In this document: in pieces, positions 16,637 through 25,832 of the stretch
Position numbering within the stretch: position 1 is the stretch's first letter
Layout of the letters: each line of letters starts with the position of its first letter
DNA from: DAINRZ01 sp964634885
GTDB lineage: Bacteria > Bacteroidota > Ignavibacteria > Kapaibacteriales > UBA2268
Length of the DNA stretch: 64,000 nucleotides
Assembly (NCBI GenBank): GCA_964634885.1
Contig: CAZWLN010000003.1
Span: 62,001-126,000, forward strand
Reading direction: 5' to 3'
Translations under genes and position numbers: made by a program
Notes under the pieces: generated by a model
Told to the model about the DNA's origin: nothing
The model's database searches: none
Seen by the model: the letters and a program-made list of their open reading frames with translations, nothing else

Positions 16637-19546
16637 ATGAAGTATAGAGTGTTTTTTCTTTCGCTGCTTTTCGCACTGCCTTTCAATTGCCTGATCGCCC
16701 AACAGATGCCGACATTACTGGTACAGGACCCGGTTACCCAGGTGCAGGTCCCGTTGGCTGTCGAAGAGATCAGGATCAATGTTAAAGTAATCGGCAACAT
16801 TGCAGTTACCACATCCGAGTATGTCTTTTACAACGGGAACGACAGGGTTTACGAAGGCCAGTTCTATTTCCCGCTGGGAGAAGGCCAGACTGTTTCCCGT
16901 TTTGCTCTCGACATCAACGGAAAAATGCGTGAAGGCGTCGTCGTTGAAAAGGACAAAGGCAGGCAGGTATTCGAAACTGTGGTAAGGCAAAACATCGACC
17001 CCGGCCTTCTGGAGTGGACCAAAGGCAATAATTTCAAAGCCCGGGTCTATCCCATCCCCGCAAAGGGCACAAGGACCGTACTCGTTGCCTATGAACAGGA
17101 GCTGACGGACGCCGGTAAAGGCTTCCTGTACACTCTGCCCCTGAATTACGACAAAAAAGTAAAGAAATTCAGTGTCAATGTGGAAGTATTGAAACAGGAC
17201 CTTGAGCCAGAGCTCGAAAATAACCAAATAGAGAATTTCAAATTCGAAAAGTGGCAGGAATCCTATGTCGCCAAAGCTAATTTCGAGGAATACCTGCCCG
17301 ACAAACAGATTGCTTTCATGCTGCCCAAACCACCCGACAGGCAGAAGGTATTCATGGAGCAGGCAGCCGGTAAGCCCGGACAATACTATTTCTATGTTAA
17401 TATTGATCCCCGGACGAAGTCGGCTCCGAAAACCCTTCCTAAAACCATTTGCCTCTTGTGGGATGTTTCATCCTCGACAGCAAAAAGAGATATTGCCAGG
17501 GAACTGGAGCTGCTCGACGCCTATTTCACCGCCATCCGCAACCTCAGCGTTCAGTTAGTTACTTTCAGCAACGACATACATTCAAGCGAGAATTTCAGCG
17601 TCAGCGGCGGTGATTGGGCTGCTCTCAGGAACCGTCTCGAAATCATGACCTACGATGGTGGTACACAATTAGGCTGCCTCGACCTGACCAAGTATTCCTG
17701 CGATGAATACATTCTCGCCAGCGACGGCCTTTCCAATTTTGGTAAATCAGAAATTAAAACCGGTAAAGTCCCTGTCATGGTGATTAATTCCAACACATCG
17801 GCGGAACATTCCTATCTTAATTACATTGCTTCCGCAACAGGAGGAGCATACATCAACCTGGCTAAACTCGACCGGAACCAGGCCTACGCCATGCTCTCAG
17901 GCTCGGTCTATTCCTTCATCTCCGCTACGTTCGACAACAATGTTGTCCAACAGTCCTATCCCACAGTTATTACGCCCATTGTCAAAGACTTTGCGTTTGC
18001 CGGGATTATGAACGGTGAAACCGCTGAAATTACTCTGAACTTCGGTTTCGGCAACAGGATCGAATACTCGAAGAAGATCACTATCAGCAAGGACAGGCAT
18101 CTTACAGACTGTGGCCTGATCCGGAGGATATGGGGGCAGAAGAAGATTGCCGAACTGGATATGAATTATAAAAAGAATGAGGCTGAAATTACTGCCCTGG
18201 CAAAGGAAATGTCTATCGTGACACGCAACACTTCGCTCATCGTTCTGGAACGCATCGAAGACTATGTCAAGAACAGGATTGTACCCCCTGCAGATTTGCT
18301 CGAAGAATACAACGCCGCCATTAATAAAATCGAAGTAGAAAAGAAGGAAACAGAAAAAACGCACATAGACGAAGTTGTAGCAAAATTCGAAGAACGTAAG
18401 GCATGGTGGAATACAGTTTTCAAATTCGGTAAACCGGAAAAGCAAAAGCATAAGAAAAGGTCAGCCGAAAACGACAGTCTCGGTGGAGACGGCGATGACG
18501 GTTACACAGAATCTCCTGCTCCTGAAGATGAGGAAGGAACCCGTTTATCGATGGAACATCGTACTTCCAGGGCTATGGCCGGTGCCCCTCCCGAAGCGAT
18601 GATGGACAAAAAAGAGGACGCCGCTCCCGAAGGTACAGAAGGGTCGATTACCCTTAAGAAATGGGAACCTGACACACCATACCTTAAAATATTGAAAGAT
18701 GCTCCGGAATCGCAATGGGTTACAAAATACCTGGAACAGAAGAAGGAATACGCCTCAAGTTCCGCCTTCTTCCTCGACGTTGCCGATTTCTTCATGGACA
18801 AGGGAAAGAAAGACCTGGCACTTCGCGTTCTTTCGAACATTGCGGAGATGGAGTTAGAGAACCACGCCCTGCTGCGTATCCTCGGTTACAGGCTGAAGCA
18901 GCTCGGCTACTACAAGCTGGCAATCTGTGTCTTCGAGGAAGTGCTGAAGATACGTAATGAAGAGCCGCAGTCATACCGCGACCTCGCCCTGGCGCTCCAG
19001 GCAGACAAGCAGTACGCAAGTGCAGCGGATAGGTTCTATCATGTCGTCAAAACCAAATGGGACGACCGTTTCCCGGATGTAGAACTGATTGCCGTCAATG
19101 AGCTTAATGCGATGATTGCCACCTGCGGCGAACGGATAGACACGAAAGACTACGACAGCAGGCTTCTGTTCAACATGCCTGTCGATATAAGGGTAATCCT
19201 TACCTGGGACGCCGACCTTACAGACATGGACCTCTGGGTAACAGACCCCAACGGCGAGAAGTGCTTCTACAGCAACAATAAAACATATATCGGCGCCATT
19301 ATGTCGCGCGACTTTACCCGTGGGTACGGCCCGGAGGAATTCCTGCTTAAGAGGGCGCAGCCCGGTAAGTATAAGATCGAAGTCAACTATTACGGCAATA
19401 CCCAGCAGGTAATTGCAGGAGCCACGACAATCCAGGTGATGCTGACGACCGGGTTCGGCACCGGCAAGGAGAAGACAAAAGAGATTACGATGAGGCTCAA
19501 AGACCAGAAGGAAGTAATCGAGGTCGGCGAGTTCGAGTTTAAATAG
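16637..19546 (+). CDS. VIT / VWA domain protein with TPR-like region and DUF2135
   Basis: The 969-residue exported protein has a signal peptide (about 1-22). A VIT domain (about 30-155) resembles that of inter-alpha-trypsin inhibitor heavy chains. A von Willebrand A domain (about 265-430) has the metal-site start D276-V-S-S-S280. An acidic, probably disordered linker follows (about 600-670), then helical TPR-like repeats (about 710-810) and a C-terminal DUF2135 beta domain (about 845-945) with L-T-W-D-A-D-L-T-D-M-D-L-W-V. Such proteins are thought to bind extracellular or envelope partners through metal-dependent adhesion. It follows a response regulator gene closely. Confidence 0.88.
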   Translation: MKYRVFFLSLLFALPFNCLIAQQMPTLLVQDPVTQVQVPLAVEEIRINVKVIGNIAVTTSEYVFYNGNDRVYEGQFYFPLGEGQTVSRFALDINGKMREGVVVEKDKGRQVFETVVRQNIDPGLLEWTKGNNFKARVYPIPAKGTRTVLVAYEQELTDAGKGFLYTLPLNYDKKVKKFSVNVEVLKQDLEPELENNQIENFKFEKWQESYVAKANFEEYLPDKQIAFMLPKPPDRQKVFMEQAAGKPGQYYFYVNIDPRTKSAPKTLPKTICLLWDVSSSTAKRDIARELELLDAYFTAIRNLSVQLVTFSNDIHSSENFSVSGGDWAALRNRLEIMTYDGGTQLGCLDLTKYSCDEYILASDGLSNFGKSEIKTGKVPVMVINSNTSAEHSYLNYIASATGGAYINLAKLDRNQAYAMLSGSVYSFISATFDNNVVQQSYPTVITPIVKDFAFAGIMNGETAEITLNFGFGNRIEYSKKITISKDRHLTDCGLIRRIWGQKKIAELDMNYKKNEAEITALAKEMSIVTRNTSLIVLERIEDYVKNRIVPPADLLEEYNAAINKIEVEKKETEKTHIDEVVAKFEERKAWWNTVFKFGKPEKQKHKKRSAENDSLGGDGDDGYTESPAPEDEEGTRLSMEHRTSRAMAGAPPEAMMDKKEDAAPEGTEGSITLKKWEPDTPYLKILKDAPESQWVTKYLEQKKEYASSSAFFLDVADFFMDKGKKDLALRVLSNIAEMELENHALLRILGYRLKQLGYYKLAICVFEEVLKIRNEEPQSYRDLALALQADKQYASAADRFYHVVKTKWDDRFPDVELIAVNELNAMIATCGERIDTKDYDSRLLFNMPVDIRVILTWDADLTDMDLWVTDPNGEKCFYSNNKTYIGAIMSRDFTRGYGPEEFLLKRAQPGKYKIEVNYYGNTQQVIAGATTIQVMLTTGFGTGKEKTKEITMRLKDQKEVIEVGEFEFK

Positions 19547-19594
19547 ACTTTCGCAAGATGGACTCTGCCTGCGTGGTGGAGTACACGGTGTTTC

Positions 19595-19656
19595 TTGAAC
19601 AAGGGGCTGCAGCCCCTTGTTCACATATATCATATATTTCCATGTACCTCCGAGCC
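19595..19656. repeat. Dispersed palindromic repeat R1, copy A
   Basis: This 62-bp unit is repeated without change at 19759-19820. It contains the perfect palindrome AAGGGGCTGCAGCCCCTT with flanking GAACA and TGTTC that extend the stem, followed by an AT-rich tail and C-T-C-C-G-A-G-C-C. Diverged relatives occur near 51463 and 51514. Confidence 0.85.
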
Positions 19657-19693
19657 GTAGTTCATCTTGTCATTCGTGAACCGGGTATTCTTG

Positions 19694-19724
19694 CCCCTTC
19701 CCCTTGGGGAAGGCTGGGATGGGG
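19694..19724. repeat. Partial copy of dispersed repeat R2
   Basis: CCCC-TTCCCC-TTGGGGAAGG followed by CTGGGATGGGG is the reverse complement of one end of the longer R2 elements at 37932-38038 and 41368-41476. It lies between the two R1 copies, so different families cluster in the same intergenic site. Confidence 0.65.
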
Positions 19725-19758
19725 TCATTAGTTTGTCAGAGAAGTCAGCACCGGCAAA

Positions 19759-19820
19759 TTGAACAAGGGGCTGCAGCCCCTTGTTCACATATATCATATA
19801 TTTCCATGTACCTCCGAGCC
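19759..19820. repeat. Dispersed palindromic repeat R1, copy B
   Basis: This is an exact 62-bp direct copy of 19595-19656, 102 bp downstream of the first. The sequence after it, GGAGTCCATCT, is related to the R3 palindrome at 37770. The whole 19547-19848 interval carries repeats and no gene. Confidence 0.85.
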
Positions 19821-19848
19821 GGAGTCCATCTGAAAAATATGATTCTGT

Positions 19849-20658
19849 TCAGAAATTAACCCTGACATGCCTGTCAAGCCAACTCATGGCAGAGTATAGA
19901 CCATCTCCGAGCATTTCCTTCTGAAGGTCTTTTGATCTTTGTTCATACTCCTGGTAGCGGGGAGTGTTCCCTGTATAGTTGAAATCATAGCTCCTGGTTT
20001 TTGTCTGTACTATTGTCAGCAGCGTTCCTGCGATGAATACCATTATTGTCAGCCGCCATTGGCGCCGGCCGGAAATCTTCCGGAGGGACAATATAGTAAT
20101 ATTTATTATCAGAACCAGGAGGACAATCAGGAAGATGTCGTAATTGTTCCACCACCATATCTCACCGGAGCCACCGGCATAGACAGGCAAAGGCCAGAAA
20201 AGGTTTACGCCACCCCATGTAGAAGCAGGAGTCGGCATATCCATCAGAGAATGAATAATAAAACCTGTAAAGAAAGCGGCCATCAACAAAAAGTCGGATT
20301 TCAGGCTTAGCTTGTAGTCGCTAAGCGAGTATTTGGATTTGTGGCGCCTGATCAGGTAAACAATTGTCCCGATCAGCAACGCTGCCAGTGCGGCAGCCAC
20401 TATCGAATGGAGGAACCCATGGTGGGAATACCAGAATTTAGCAGAGTAGATATCCCTGCCGCTGTGTGCCAATGCGAAGAGTTTCCCTATTGTTCCGTCG
20501 AACCCAGACCAGAGGCTGATGGCATCGGAGTCCGGGAGGATGCCTCCGATTGCTGCAAATGTTACGATTGCGCCTTTAGCTTTGAATCCTTTATTGGAGA
20601 ATCCGGCAAACAGAGTTCCTGCGGCGGCTCCCGAAAGGGCATGTGTCAGAATATCCAT
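19849..20658 (-). CDS. YdjM-like membrane-bound metal-dependent hydrolase (DUF457 family)
   Basis: The 269-residue protein starts M-D-I-L-T-H-A-L-S-G and has the family pattern of an early His, a G-G-I-L-P-D-S-D acidic motif in the second helix, and H-S-G / H-H-G-F-L-H-S further on, which together suggest a metal site in the membrane. About five transmembrane helices are visible (about 10-25, 30-45, 75-100, 120-140, 175-195). YdjM is a LexA-regulated inner-membrane protein in E. coli; the exact reaction is unknown. It stands alone between repeat DNA and the secreted paralogue cluster. Confidence 0.8.
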   Translation of the reverse strand: MDILTHALSGAAAGTLFAGFSNKGFKAKGAIVTFAAIGGILPDSDAISLWSGFDGTIGKLFALAHSGRDIYSAKFWYSHHGFLHSIVAAALAALLIGTIVYLIRRHKSKYSLSDYKLSLKSDFLLMAAFFTGFIIHSLMDMPTPASTWGGVNLFWPLPVYAGGSGEIWWWNNYDIFLIVLLVLIINITILSLRKISGRRQWRLTIMVFIAGTLLTIVQTKTRSYDFNYTGNTPRYQEYEQRSKDLQKEMLGDGLYSAMSWLDRHVRVNF

Positions 20659-21002
20659 AGGCCTTAATGATTAAATATTAAATGTTAAAGATAGAAAAAA
20701 ATGAGGAATATTGAAAATATTTCAGGCAGTTTTCGGCGAGAATGACATTACAAAAAATAAATCTGTTTAATCGATGGGAAGATTCACTTTGACATAAATC
20801 AAATATATTCTGTACTTACTGTTGTCCCTGAGATACTGTAAACCAACAGTTAATCATGGTTTATGGTATGTGTATTTATTTATGAATATTTTGATACAAT
20901 TTGAATCATTTTACCTTCTTGTGTGTCATTTTTTAAAACAATTGCCCATTTTCGAAAGAGGTATGTTTTGCCGCTAATAATTGATTTTGGAGAAATAAGC
21001 TT
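20659..21002. other. Divergent intergenic region before the secreted paralogue cluster
   Basis: No gene is seen. The region is AT-rich and holds the likely promoter of the first paralogue. A TTGACA at about 20790 and a TATATT about 10 nt later are present but not well spaced. A GGAG precedes the ATG at 21003 by about 9 nt. Confidence 0.4.
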
Positions 21003-23399
21003 ATGAGAACAAAGTATATACTAATTATAGTATTATTATCGCTTAGCACCATTAACCTTTACACGTATCAATTCGACATCGAGGTTGGCGGTTTCACAAA
21101 GCCCTCTGTCGTCAAAGCAGACACAGGCCGTTTCAGCGACGCCCGCTATGTGATGGGGCAGCAGGAAATATCCGTACTGCTCAGGAACAAAGGCACACTT
21201 GATGCCTTTGACTTCAAGGTCAACGTGTCGATATACCAGGAAGATTCGACAGGCAAATTTTCAGTCTTGTCATTCAATAATACCCTGAAAGCTTCAGTCC
21301 TTGCCGGAGACAGTACTGAACTGAAATTGTCAATGTTTGGTAACGAACCGATGTCATTCCATCCGAATACCTACATGGAATTGCACTATGGTATCACTAA
21401 CCCTGTGATGGGAAGCCAGGAAATACCTCTTAAGAAGATTCCTGTCTATTTCAAGACAGTGCTGAACAATGTTTCGCCGCGCTACCTTGTAGTGGTAAAA
21501 ACGCAGGCTGACGAAGACACGACTAATAACACCATCGCCGACAGTATGAGATTCTATATTAAACAGTCCTCATTCATGGTTTCTGCAGAGAATTCATATG
21601 TTGAAATAAATAAATTAGCCGGCCCGGACATGATTGCCGGCAGGCTGAACTATGATTCGCTATGTGCCGGCCTGGCGGAGATCTTTTGTGTTAACAGGTG
21701 GGAGCAAATTGGAGAGTACATTCAATATATTTCCTACTACGATGTGTTCGAAAGGGCAGGCTGGGATCCCCGTGCTGTCGATTATACGCAATACTCTCTC
21801 CTGTTTTGGAGCGACGCCGATGAGAACCGACTCACCCAAAGGGAACTGGAAGATATTGTTGAATTCATTGACTCCGGACGAATTGAATATGACGGGAAAA
21901 AGAACCTTGTCATCTGCAGCCAGGAGTTATTGAGATTGAATTATTTTTCCGATTCATCTTCGATACAAAAAATCAGCTCTGCCATGTTGCTCCCGGATCG
22001 TCCTACCGATCCGAATGGCGGCGGAACATACAGTACTAACGACGATCCGGAAAGATACCTGATTGATAATGTCAATTCAGGTTCCGGGCATATCAGGTTA
22101 CAAAGGGTGTTGCCTGTTGGTAAAGACCCGGGGCCTGTTCCGGGTTTGATCACAGTGTTTACGGATGGGCCCGGCATAATCCGGACATGTTTCAGCTATA
22201 ATCCTTCATCGGTCATCTGTCCCGAGCCTGTTGAAACGACAGCCGGAGTCTATTCAACATCACTGGAAAATAACAGCATATACCTTGCCGTTGACTGGAG
22301 GCATATCGGCAGCCTTGAAACAGTTATGAATACATTCCTGACAATTCTGTCAAAAAATTCGTATTGTTTCGGAGACGTTGACTTTTCCGTTGGCCCGGCG
22401 TCAGCTTCCGGATACCCCGGAGATTCGGTGGTTTTCAGTATATATGCCGCATACAAAGACTGGTCTAAGCAAGACAGGCCTTTGGTGTTAATTGATGATT
22501 ACTTCAAATTTGGCAAAACAGGAATAACAACCGACAGTTACGGCAAGGGGAGCTATGTGCTGCATATCCCGGAAAACGCTGCACCGGGTGAGCATTATGT
22601 TTTTTTCGATTGTAATTATTCTAAGTATCCGTATCCTAATAACATGCTGCTCCGGAAGGTTACAGTACTGTCGGATACGGCTCACATCACCGGCATCAAT
22701 AGTGTCTGCGTGTATGATACTTCAGAGTACGGGGTTTCGGAGCCTGGCCTGAAATATTCATGGACTGCAGGCGGCGGCGATATTATCGGCGTGGATACGA
22801 ATTCGACCGTGAAAATCAGGTGGACGAAAGCAGGCAGCGCTGAAGTGGTATTGAACAAAACAGTGATTGCCACCGGAATGAATAAAAAGTATAAATATGA
22901 TGTGACGGTCGTCCCACTACCTCCCAAACCGTCGATTGGCCGGAGGGGCGACAGCCTGTTCTCGTCTTCGGAAACCGGTAACACCTGGCTTCTCGACGGG
23001 AAAGTAATCTCCGGGGAAACCGGCAATTACATTGTCCCCTCCAAGTCGGGCACATACACTTTGTACGTTACCAACGCGAACGACTGCCGGTCGGAGTTGT
23101 CCGAGCCGTTTGACTTTATTACGGGCGTGGAAGATGAAAAAGAAGTAACGGGGGTAACTGTCTTCCCTAATCCGTTCACAGACGGCACCACAATACAATA
23201 TACCCTGAAAAACCCCTGTACTGTAACACTTACTGTCTATGACTGCCTCGGTAGGGAAATTGCCCTGAAGGGCTTTGGAAGACAGGAAGCGGGAACATAC
23301 TCGGTACTATTAAGGGGATTAATCGATGCCGGTGTTTACACATACAGGCTGCAATGCGGGAATAGTATATTATCGGGGAAATTGATATATTTAAAATAA
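21003..23399 (+). CDS. T9SS-exported multidomain protein, tandem paralogue 1 of 4
   Basis: The 798-residue protein has a Sec signal (about 1-22) and starts Y-Q-F-D-I-E-V. Two CARDB-like beta domains follow (about 25-185), with R-N-K-G-T-L-D and D-T-T-N-N. Residues about 195-320 have the layout of a class I amidotransferase-like fold seen in other T9SS proteins (Y-D-V-F-E-R, L-F-W-S-D-A-D-E-N, N-L-V-I-C-S-Q-E); this is inferred. Next come a beta domain, a PKD-like domain (about 560-630), an Ig-like module (about 640-700) and a type A sorting domain with V-F-P-N-P-F near 720. No protease or glycosidase motif is visible. Three near copies follow at 14-26 nt spacing. Confidence 0.85.
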   Translation: MRTKYILIIVLLSLSTINLYTYQFDIEVGGFTKPSVVKADTGRFSDARYVMGQQEISVLLRNKGTLDAFDFKVNVSIYQEDSTGKFSVLSFNNTLKASVLAGDSTELKLSMFGNEPMSFHPNTYMELHYGITNPVMGSQEIPLKKIPVYFKTVLNNVSPRYLVVVKTQADEDTTNNTIADSMRFYIKQSSFMVSAENSYVEINKLAGPDMIAGRLNYDSLCAGLAEIFCVNRWEQIGEYIQYISYYDVFERAGWDPRAVDYTQYSLLFWSDADENRLTQRELEDIVEFIDSGRIEYDGKKNLVICSQELLRLNYFSDSSSIQKISSAMLLPDRPTDPNGGGTYSTNDDPERYLIDNVNSGSGHIRLQRVLPVGKDPGPVPGLITVFTDGPGIIRTCFSYNPSSVICPEPVETTAGVYSTSLENNSIYLAVDWRHIGSLETVMNTFLTILSKNSYCFGDVDFSVGPASASGYPGDSVVFSIYAAYKDWSKQDRPLVLIDDYFKFGKTGITTDSYGKGSYVLHIPENAAPGEHYVFFDCNYSKYPYPNNMLLRKVTVLSDTAHITGINSVCVYDTSEYGVSEPGLKYSWTAGGGDIIGVDTNSTVKIRWTKAGSAEVVLNKTVIATGMNKKYKYDVTVVPLPPKPSIGRRGDSLFSSSETGNTWLLDGKVISGETGNYIVPSKSGTYTLYVTNANDCRSELSEPFDFITGVEDEKEVTGVTVFPNPFTDGTTIQYTLKNPCTVTLTVYDCLGREIALKGFGRQEAGTYSVLLRGLIDAGVYTYRLQCGNSILSGKLIYLK

Positions 23400-23424
23400 T
23401 TGAAATTAAAAATTGGTAAACCTT

Positions 23425-25806
23425 ATGAAAAGTAAATTGTTACTAATAACATTGATTGTCATGTTAAGCAGCAGCGGCCTGATGTCGTATCAATTCGACA
23501 TCGAAGTTGCCGGTTTTACCAGTTCCTCTGTCGTCAAAGCCGACACTGGCCGTTTCAGCGACGCCCGCTATGTAATGGGCCTACAGGAAATATCCGTGCT
23601 TCTCAGGAACAAAGGCACTCTTGACGCCTTTGACTTCAAGGTCAATGTTTCATTATACCAGGAAGATTCGACGGGAAAGTTTTCGGTAGGCGCATATTAC
23701 ACTACCTTGAAAGCTTCTGTTCTTGCCGGAGACAGTACAGTGCTGAAACTGCCGGTGATGGATGATGAAGGACAGTCCTTTCGACCTTTTACATATAATG
23801 AAATAATCGAAAGGGAACCCTATTCATTCACAGACAGCAAGATCATTCCTGTTGACAAAATCCCTGTCTATTTCAGGACAATGCTAAACAATGTTTCACC
23901 CCGCTACCTTGTGGTGGTAAAAACGCAGACTGACCAGGACACGACTAATAACACCATCGCCGACAGTATGAGATTCTATATTAAACAGTCCTCATTCATG
24001 GTTTCTGCTGAGAATTCATATGTTGAAATAAATAAATTAGCCGACCCGGACATGATTGCCGGCAGGCTGAACTATGATTCGCTATGTGCGGGCATGGCGA
24101 CGTTAGGTTTCAACAATAGTTGGATTACTGTGGGTGAATACCCGGAATTAGTCTCATTTTATGATGTGTTCGAAAGGACAGGCTGGGAACCCCGCTCAGT
24201 CGATTATACACATTATAAACTCATGTTTTGGAGCGACGCCGACGAGAACCCACTGAGCCAGGCAGAAAAGAACAGCATCACGGCATATATTGAATCCGGG
24301 ACCGTTGAGAAACCAAATAATCTGTTCATCTGCAGCCAGGAAGCCATAAGGCTCAATTGGGAAACAGATTCCAACTGGGTAAAGAGTGCATTCTTCTCAG
24401 TAATCAAAAGCGGCTATCCGACTGATCCGAACGGTGGTAAAACTTACAACACAGATGACGATCCGGAGAAGTATTTGATAGGGAATGTATTATTAAGAAC
24501 TTTAACTATTACCATTCACCGGGTTCAAGGTTTTCCGGCTGACCCGGATCCCTTGCCTGGGCTTCTGACTCCTGACAAAGATGCCTATGGATTAGCAATA
24601 ACGTCTTTAAATTACAATCCGGGAAGCGTTCTCTGTCCGGAACCGGTTGAGAGATCTGCAGGTGTTACATTAAACAGTCTGAGATTTAATGAAGTATTCC
24701 TTGCCGTTGACTGGAGACATTTAGGAAGTGTCGTATTATTTCTGCAAGGTTCGCTTGATCATATTGCCAGATACAATGGATATTATGAGATTTATCAGGT
24801 ATTCCTGAACCCTAACTCAGTAAAAGGTTATCCCGGCGATTCTGTAATTTGCAAAATAAATACCTATTACGGTGATAAACCTGTGAAATTAGTCTTCATC
24901 ATCAACGATGAATTGAATAATCGGGTTGATACCCTCTCTACAGGCTATGACGGGGAAGAAGATTATATAGTAAAAATCCCTGCCGATGCAAAGCCTGGTA
25001 CATATTCCATCAAATTTAAAAATTACATTAATGGCTATATTAATTATTCTGAGAATGTGGCAATTAATGTACTTTCCGACTCTGCCACCGTTTCGGGCGA
25101 TTACAAAGTGTGCCTCAATGACACGACGACATATACAGCATCCGGTCCTGACCGTAAGTATTCCTGGGAGGCCGGCAGCGGCGGCGTAATCATCGGCAGC
25201 GACTCAGGTTCGGCGGTTAAGGTCAAATGGACAAGTGAAGGCACAAGTTCGCTGACTTTACACCAGACAATCATTCCTACCGGTATTACGAAGTCTTATA
25301 AATATGACATTGGCGTCCTGGACTATCCTTCTAAACCGGCTATCAGCAGTAAAGGAGACACTTTGTTCTCATCGTCAGCCGAAGGTAATACATGGCTTCT
25401 CGACGGGAAAGAAATACCCGGGCAGGCAGGCAATTACATTGTCCCCTCCAAGTCGGGCACCTACACTTTGTACGTTACCAACGCGAACGACTGTCGGTCG
25501 GAGTTGTCCGAGCCGTTTGATTTCATAATGGGTGTTGAAGATGAAAATGAAGTTACGGTTGTGAGTGTCTTCCCTAACCCGTTTACAGAGGGCACTACAA
25601 TACAATATACCCTGAAAAACCCCTGTACTGTAACACTAACGGTCTTTGACCGCCTCGGAAGGGAAATTGCCCTGCAAGGCTTTGGAAGGCAGGAAGCGGG
25701 GACATACAGGGTACAATTAAGGGAAGTAATCGATGCCGGTGTTTACACATACAGGCTACAGTGCGGGAATAGTATCTTCTCGGGTAAATTGATATATTTA
25801 AAATAA
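23425..25806 (+). CDS. T9SS-exported multidomain protein, tandem paralogue 2 of 4
   Basis: Domain order matches paralogue 1. The frame is open from a TTG at 23413, but the ATG at 23425 gives a normal signal peptide (M-K-S-K-L-L-L-I-T-L) and is preferred (793 aa). Its 5' leader, from the end of the preceding gene through the signal peptide, is nearly identical to those of paralogues 3 and 4, so the duplicated unit included the start region. Its DNA is almost identical to paralogue 1 around 23930-24090, but to paralogue 3 around 25089-25390, a mosaic pattern. The C-terminal sorting domain has V-F-P-N-P-F and ends S-G-K-L-I-Y-L-K. Confidence 0.85.
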   Translation: MKSKLLLITLIVMLSSSGLMSYQFDIEVAGFTSSSVVKADTGRFSDARYVMGLQEISVLLRNKGTLDAFDFKVNVSLYQEDSTGKFSVGAYYTTLKASVLAGDSTVLKLPVMDDEGQSFRPFTYNEIIEREPYSFTDSKIIPVDKIPVYFRTMLNNVSPRYLVVVKTQTDQDTTNNTIADSMRFYIKQSSFMVSAENSYVEINKLADPDMIAGRLNYDSLCAGMATLGFNNSWITVGEYPELVSFYDVFERTGWEPRSVDYTHYKLMFWSDADENPLSQAEKNSITAYIESGTVEKPNNLFICSQEAIRLNWETDSNWVKSAFFSVIKSGYPTDPNGGKTYNTDDDPEKYLIGNVLLRTLTITIHRVQGFPADPDPLPGLLTPDKDAYGLAITSLNYNPGSVLCPEPVERSAGVTLNSLRFNEVFLAVDWRHLGSVVLFLQGSLDHIARYNGYYEIYQVFLNPNSVKGYPGDSVICKINTYYGDKPVKLVFIINDELNNRVDTLSTGYDGEEDYIVKIPADAKPGTYSIKFKNYINGYINYSENVAINVLSDSATVSGDYKVCLNDTTTYTASGPDRKYSWEAGSGGVIIGSDSGSAVKVKWTSEGTSSLTLHQTIIPTGITKSYKYDIGVLDYPSKPAISSKGDTLFSSSAEGNTWLLDGKEIPGQAGNYIVPSKSGTYTLYVTNANDCRSELSEPFDFIMGVEDENEVTVVSVFPNPFTEGTTIQYTLKNPCTVTLTVFDRLGREIALQGFGRQEAGTYRVQLREVIDAGVYTYRLQCGNSIFSGKLIYLK

Positions 25807-25832
25807 TTGAAATTAAAAAATTGGTCAACCTT

